From the NCBI GenBank assembly GCA_965602635.1, contig CBFCZU010000166.1, forward strand, positions 1-9,557: a stretch of 9,557 nucleotides of DNA, read 5' to 3'. Source of the DNA: CBFCZU01 sp965602635 (GTDB lineage Bacteria; Planctomycetota; Phycisphaerae; SM23-33). A program made the position numbers and the translations under genes. Below the pieces are notes generated by a model. It ran no database searches, was not told the DNA's origin, and was given only the letters and a program-made list of their open reading frames with translations. Each line of letters begins with the position of its first letter. The stretch's first letter is position 1. Below, in pieces: positions 6,840 through 9,557 of the stretch.

Positions 6840-7940
6840 ATGAAAGTCATTGCCCAAACCGCTGCGTTGCAGGAGGCGCTGTCGCTGGCGAGCAGCATCG
6901 TCGCCGTCCGCACGCCCAAGCCCGTTCTCCAGTGCGTCAAGCTCATCGCCTCGGGAAAGACCCTGACGCTGCTGGCGACGGACCTGGAGGCGGGATGCCG
7001 GTTCGTCGTCTCGCAGGTCGAGGTCCAGGCCGAGGGCGAGGCGCTCGTGCCGGTCGGCAAGCTCGCCGACATCGTCCGGGAGTCCGCCGGCGAGGAGTCG
7101 CTCACGATAGCGCTCGAGAAGGACGCCTGCATCATCAGCGGGGCCGGCTCGCGATTTCGCCTGCTGGGCTTCGACCCGGCGGAGTATCCGCCGGTCGCCG
7201 ACTTCGAGGGCGCCGGCGACTTCCAGGTCTCAGCCCAGGCCGTCTCGGCGCTGATCGAGCGGACGCTCTTCGCCGCCGCCCGCGCTCACAGCCATTACGC
7301 GATCTCCGGCGTGCTGTGGGAGGCCTCCGGCAAGAAGCTTCAACTGGTCGCCACCGACGGGCATCGCCTGGCGCTGGCGAAGACGGCCCTGAGCAAGCCT
7401 GCCGGGCGGGAGGTTTCCGCCATCGTCCCCGGCAAGCTGATGGCACTGCTACAGAGGGCCGCCGGCGGGGGTGAGGAGACACTCGCCGTCACGGTCACCG
7501 ACTCCCAGTTCCTGGTGCGGACCGCCCGCGCCGTGCTGGTCAGCTCGCTGGTGCAGGGCAATTTCCCCAAGTACAGCGACGTTATCCCGCGCGATTGCTC
7601 GCGCAAGGCCGTCATAGGCACCGCGGCGTTCCTGCACCGCATTCGCCAGGCCGCCCTGCTTACCAACGAGGAGTCAAAGAGCGTCCGGCTGGCATTCGAG
7701 TCGGACAAGCTCACCCTCACCAGCCGGGCTCCCGAAACGGGCGAGGCGGAAGTCACCCTCCCGGCGAAACTTACCGGCGAGGATCTGGAGATCGGCTTCA
7801 ATCCGGCGTTCCTGGCCGACGCGCTGAAGGTCGTCGAGACGGACGACGTGACGGTCGAGCTGAGCGCCACCAACAAGCCCGCCGTGGTCAAAAGCGGCGC
7901 CGACTTCCTCTACGTCCTCATGCCGGTGGACCTGGCCTGA
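6840..7940 (+). CDS. dnaN: DNA polymerase III beta subunit (sliding clamp)
   Basis: The 366-residue product forms the ring-shaped dimer that tethers DNA polymerase III to DNA and docks many replication and repair proteins. Three clamp domains of about 120 residues can be followed: domain I begins MKVIAQTAALQEAL and includes ATDLEAG (46-52), domain II holds ATDGHRLA (171-178), and domain III includes GFNPAFLADAL (319-329). QGNFPKYSDVIP (239-250) is the typical end of domain II. The C-terminus, YVLMPVDLA, is the usual MPxxL ending with one extra alanine. Length is normal. The ATG at 6840 has GAGGG 7 bases upstream. dnaN reads away from tmk and lies upstream of the DUF721 gene; recF, its common neighbour, is missing from this interval. 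Confidence 0.98.
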   Translation: MKVIAQTAALQEALSLASSIVAVRTPKPVLQCVKLIASGKTLTLLATDLEAGCRFVVSQVEVQAEGEALVPVGKLADIVRESAGEESLTIALEKDACIISGAGSRFRLLGFDPAEYPPVADFEGAGDFQVSAQAVSALIERTLFAAARAHSHYAISGVLWEASGKKLQLVATDGHRLALAKTALSKPAGREVSAIVPGKLMALLQRAAGGGEETLAVTVTDSQFLVRTARAVLVSSLVQGNFPKYSDVIPRDCSRKAVIGTAAFLHRIRQAALLTNEESKSVRLAFESDKLTLTSRAPETGEAEVTLPAKLTGEDLEIGFNPAFLADALKVVETDDVTVELSATNKPAVVKSGADFLYVLMPVDLA

Positions 7941-8005
7941 GGCCGGCTGAAGTTTCCCGCTCGCTTCGGGCGATGAACTGGATAGGCTGACGGCGGCCGA
8001 GCACA

Positions 8006-8022
8006 TCGAGGACGCGCCTCGA
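8006..8022 (+). repeat. Small inverted repeat between dnaN and the DUF721 gene
   Basis: TCGAGG (8006-8011) and CCTCGA (8017-8022) form a 6-bp stem with a 5-base loop in the 112-base gap after dnaN. A purine-rich run follows rather than T residues, so it is not a clear terminator. No convincing promoter was found in this gap. Confidence 0.25.
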
Positions 8023-8052
8023 CAAGAAAACGGAGTTTCGCAAGGCACGATC

Positions 8053-8436
8053 ATGGACGAGCGGCAACTGCGCAACGTCTGGCGGAACCGACAGGGGCGC
8101 AACCGCATCACCGCCCTGGGCGAACCGCTGGGCGAGCTGGTGATGACACGGCTGGCCAAGCGCGTCCGCCAGGTGGGGCAGCTCGCCTCAGCATGGGACG
8201 AGTGCATTCCCGACGCCATCCGCGAGCACACGGCCCTGGTGTCTTTCCAGAGGGGGACGCTTACCGTGGCGGTGGATTCGGCCGCCCATCGCTACCAGCT
8301 CCAGATGCTGCTGGGGGCGGGGGTGCTGGATGCCATCCGCGAGCGCTTCAGGGCGGGCCCGCTCAATCGCGTGCGGCTCGTGCCGGGGCAGTTCGACGCC
8401 ATCGACATGCCGGACGGCTGGCGCGGAGAGGCTTGA
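8053..8436 (+). CDS. DUF721 / DciA-like protein
   Basis: The 127-residue product matches the DUF721 family in pattern, of which DciA is the characterised member. DciA binds the replicative helicase DnaB and supports its loading in bacteria without DnaC or DnaI. The family core runs from about residue 40 to 112: VGQLASAWDECIPDAIREHT, with the conserved Trp48, then a strand pattern ending GTLTVAVDSAAHRYQLQML and LNRVRLVPG (104-112), consistent with the KH-like fold. The N-terminal 39 residues are basic. The usual second tryptophan near the helix start appears to be replaced by HRY (79-81), so the sequence is divergent. The ATG at 8053 has AAGG 8 bases upstream. Its place after dnaN recalls the dnaN-recF-DUF721 order of other bacteria and supports a replication role. 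The family call is fairly firm; the DciA function is inferred. Confidence 0.8.
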   Translation: MDERQLRNVWRNRQGRNRITALGEPLGELVMTRLAKRVRQVGQLASAWDECIPDAIREHTALVSFQRGTLTVAVDSAAHRYQLQMLLGAGVLDAIRERFRAGPLNRVRLVPGQFDAIDMPDGWRGEA

Positions 8437-8443
8437 CCGCCGG

Positions 8444-8467
8444 CGAGGATTCTGGCAGTAATCCTCG
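8444..8467 (+). repeat. 8-bp inverted repeat just after the DUF721 gene
   Basis: CGAGGATT (8444-8451) and AATCCTCG (8460-8467) are perfect reverse complements around an 8-base loop, starting 8 bases after the DUF721 stop codon. No T-run follows, so it is either a poor terminator or processing hairpin for the dnaN-DUF721 transcript, or an operator for the metabolic operon to the right. Confidence 0.4.
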
Positions 8468-8483
8468 AGGAACCCTCTTCCAC

Positions 8484-8489
8484 GAGGAG
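8484..8489 (+). promoter_or_regulatory. Strong ribosome binding site before the 33-codon frame
   Basis: GAGGAG at 8484-8489 lies 8 bases before the ATG at 8498. This is good spacing and suggests that the short frame is, or once was, translated. Confidence 0.5.
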
Positions 8490-8497
8490 TGCGCGCC

Positions 8498-8599
8498 ATG
8501 TTTGAGCAGCCTTGGACGGGCGTGTTCCCGGCCATTCTGTGTCGCTTCGGCCGCCGGGCTGATCGGCCGGCGCGCCGCGAGAGAGGCAAGCGCCCATGA
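8498..8599 (+). CDS. Short 33-residue frame, possibly the remnant of a DapA/NanA-type lyase gene
   Basis: ATG at 8498 runs to TGA at 8597-8599. The TGA overlaps the start of the DUF6807 gene as ATGA, a hallmark of translational coupling, and the strong GAGGAG stands before the ATG. The first residues, MFEQPWTGVFPAIL, resemble the start of dihydrodipicolinate synthase/N-acetylneuraminate lyase family proteins, which often begin with a W-x-GVFPA-x-x-TPF pattern. Here the TPF is lost (CRF) and the rest is an arginine-rich tail ending ERGKRP. One reading is a lyase gene reduced to its first dozen or so codons by an internal deletion. The other is a short coupling peptide for the next gene. The likeness is from memory and covers few residues. 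It is also the most likely explanation for the 159-base gap between the flanking genes. Confidence 0.35.
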   Translation: MFEQPWTGVFPAILCRFGRRADRPARRERGKRP

Positions 8600-9459
8600 C
8601 CGGGCCGCGCTACAAGGTGACGGTAAACGAGCGGACGCACATGGTCGCCGAGTGCGCCACCGGGCGGTGGCTCGGGGCCTGCGGGGCGAACTTCTACCGG
8701 CCTTGGGTCTTCCCCCTGTACACGCCAAGGGGACTGACCGTCGTGCGCGAGTTCCCCTTCGACCATCCGTTCCACAACGGCGTCTTCGTGGGACAGCAGC
8801 CGGTGCTCGTCGCCGGGCGGACCGGCAATCTGTGGGCGGCCCCGCCCGCGCGGTCGTTCGACGACAAGCTCTCGAAGGACGTCGGCCGGGTGGACCTGCC
8901 GCAGGGCCAGCCGGAGGTGGACATCGCGGCCGACGGGGTATGCTTCACTTTCAGGGGCGTCTGGCGCGACGAGCGGGAGCAGCCGGTGATTGACGAGGTT
9001 CGCACTGTCGCCTTCCGGGCGGTCGAGGACGCCACGATCTGCGACGTGACCAGCGAAAAGATAGCCACTTACGGCCCGGCCGAGTACCCCCGCACCAAGT
9101 TCGGCGCGGTGGGCGCCCGCGTCGAGACCCGCCTGCTGCCGCCGCTGGGTGGGGTCATCCTGGCCGACGCCGGCCGGCGGGGCGGCGCGGAGGTGGTCCA
9201 CGAAGGCGAGTCGGACTTCGTCGCCTACGAGAACGACCTGCCCGCCACCGGGCGATTCGGGCTCCTCATGCACATCCTCGACGAAGGCGTCCGCGGCCCG
9301 TGGTTCATCCGCGACTACGGCATGGCGATGTACAATCCAACCTGGACCGGGCCCGTCCTCAGCGGCCGGGGCCAGTCGTGGACCGTCAGCCTGCGCGTCG
9401 TCGCCTACGACGGCGCGGCGACCGAGGAGCGAGCGAGAACGTGGCTGAACGTGCGCTAG
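8596..9459 (+). CDS. DUF6807 family protein (formerly annotated 'PmoA family')
   Basis: The 287-residue product has the recognisable core of DUF6807: RPWVFPLYTPRG (35-46), then the histidine-bearing DHPFHNGVFVG (56-66) and NLW (78-80), with a later conserved FIRDYGMAMYNPTW (237-250) and a SWTVSLRVVAYDG end. The family is predicted to be rich in beta strands, and many members are labelled 'methane oxygenase PmoA' by mistake; there is no link to methane oxidation here. Its biochemical function is not established. Members often sit with sugar or small-molecule catabolism genes in Planctomycetota and Verrucomicrobiota. There is no signal peptide, so it is probably cytoplasmic. The ATG overlaps the stop of the 33-codon frame, and GAGAGAGG lies 9 bases upstream. 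A probable dehydrogenase gene follows 61 bases downstream. The family assignment is from motif recall. Confidence 0.78.
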   Translation: MTGPRYKVTVNERTHMVAECATGRWLGACGANFYRPWVFPLYTPRGLTVVREFPFDHPFHNGVFVGQQPVLVAGRTGNLWAAPPARSFDDKLSKDVGRVDLPQGQPEVDIAADGVCFTFRGVWRDEREQPVIDEVRTVAFRAVEDATICDVTSEKIATYGPAEYPRTKFGAVGARVETRLLPPLGGVILADAGRRGGAEVVHEGESDFVAYENDLPATGRFGLLMHILDEGVRGPWFIRDYGMAMYNPTWTGPVLSGRGQSWTVSLRVVAYDGAATEERARTWLNVR

Positions 9460-9506
9460 TCAGGTGCGATCCGCGACTGCGGACGAGGATTGACGCAGCA
9501 GGGCCT

Positions 9507-9515
9507 GGGAGGAGG
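9507..9515 (+). promoter_or_regulatory. Ribosome binding site deciding the GTG start of the last gene
   Basis: GGGAGGAGG lies 5 bases before the GTG at 9521. It is the strongest Shine-Dalgarno in the window and marks this GTG as a real start. Confidence 0.65.
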
Positions 9516-9520
9516 CTGCG

Positions 9521-9557
9521 GTGAAAGAGAATATCGGCCTTGTCGGGATCGGGCTGG
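9521..9557 (+). CDS. 5' end of a probable NAD(P)-dependent dehydrogenase (partial)
   Basis: Twelve codons are visible before the edge, starting at GTG and reading MKENIGLVGIGL. A short strand followed by G-x-G-L near the N-terminus is how Rossmann-fold dehydrogenases of the 3-hydroxyisobutyrate/tartronate-semialdehyde reductase family begin (IGxxGxGxMG), and other NAD-binding oxidoreductases begin in a similar way. The strong ribosome binding site and same-strand position 61 bases after the DUF6807 gene suggest one operon. The exact family cannot be fixed from this fragment. Confidence 0.5.
   Translation, partial: MKENIGLVGIGL

Noticed and set aside
6389..7474. 361-codon plus-strand frame across tmk and the start of dnaN
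   Set aside because: It crosses a divergent promoter region and overlaps tmk antisense and dnaN out of frame. No recognisable protein features.
8188..9273. 361-codon minus-strand frame opposite the DUF721 and DUF6807 genes
   Set aside because: It lies antisense to two recognised families and is low in complexity.
8596..9459. Methane monooxygenase PmoA
   Set aside because: Some databases give this name to the family, but the protein lacks membrane helices and any resemblance to the particulate methane monooxygenase subunit.

Overview
The window is GC-rich bacterial chromosomal DNA carrying a DNA-replication gene neighbourhood. No mobile elements, rRNA, tRNA or CRISPR arrays were seen. A member of the Planctomycetota (perhaps a Phycisphaerae-like lineage) or a relative in the PVC group is the best guess. 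The reasons are the high GC content, the DUF6807 gene (a family common in Planctomycetota and Verrucomicrobiota), a DciA-type rather than DnaC/DnaI-type helicase-loading gene, and the absence of recF between dnaN and the DUF721 gene. This placement is inference from recall, not a database result.

Layout. The 3' tail of an unidentified gene (1-62) is followed by trmB (97-747, +). A 328-base gap (748-1075) holds an AT-rich patch and one near-consensus DnaA box and could be an origin. dnaA (1076-2401, -) starts at GTG. Its upstream gap (2402-2630) contains a good sigma70-type promoter and a perfect 8-bp stem-loop at the predicted 5' end of the mRNA. Next comes a tight leftward-reading operon: tmk (5977-6612), a DNA polymerase III delta' gene (4837-5973) and an MsbA-like ABC exporter (2631-4811). 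The exporter carries an apparent PDZ domain in the loop between its first two membrane helices. A divergent control region (6613-6839) separates tmk from dnaN (6840-7940, +). A DUF721/DciA-like gene follows (8053-8436, +). The right end looks like a carbohydrate or small-molecule metabolism operon: a 33-codon reading frame whose start resembles a DapA/NanA-type lyase (8498-8599), a DUF6807 gene overlapping it by ATGA (8596-9459), and the first codons of a probable NAD(P)-binding dehydrogenase (9521 to the edge).

How the genes fit together. DnaA (initiator), DnaN (sliding clamp), delta' (clamp loader), Tmk (dTTP supply) and the DciA-like protein (replicative helicase recruitment) all serve chromosome replication. 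Their arrangement is unusual: dnaA and dnaN lie on opposite strands, separated by three genes, and the strand switch is between tmk and dnaN rather than beside dnaA. The most distinctive features are the PDZ-bearing ABC exporter, the structured leaders of dnaA and dnaN, and the possible lyase-gene remnant at the head of the DUF6807 operon. I did not find a clearly new multi-gene system.
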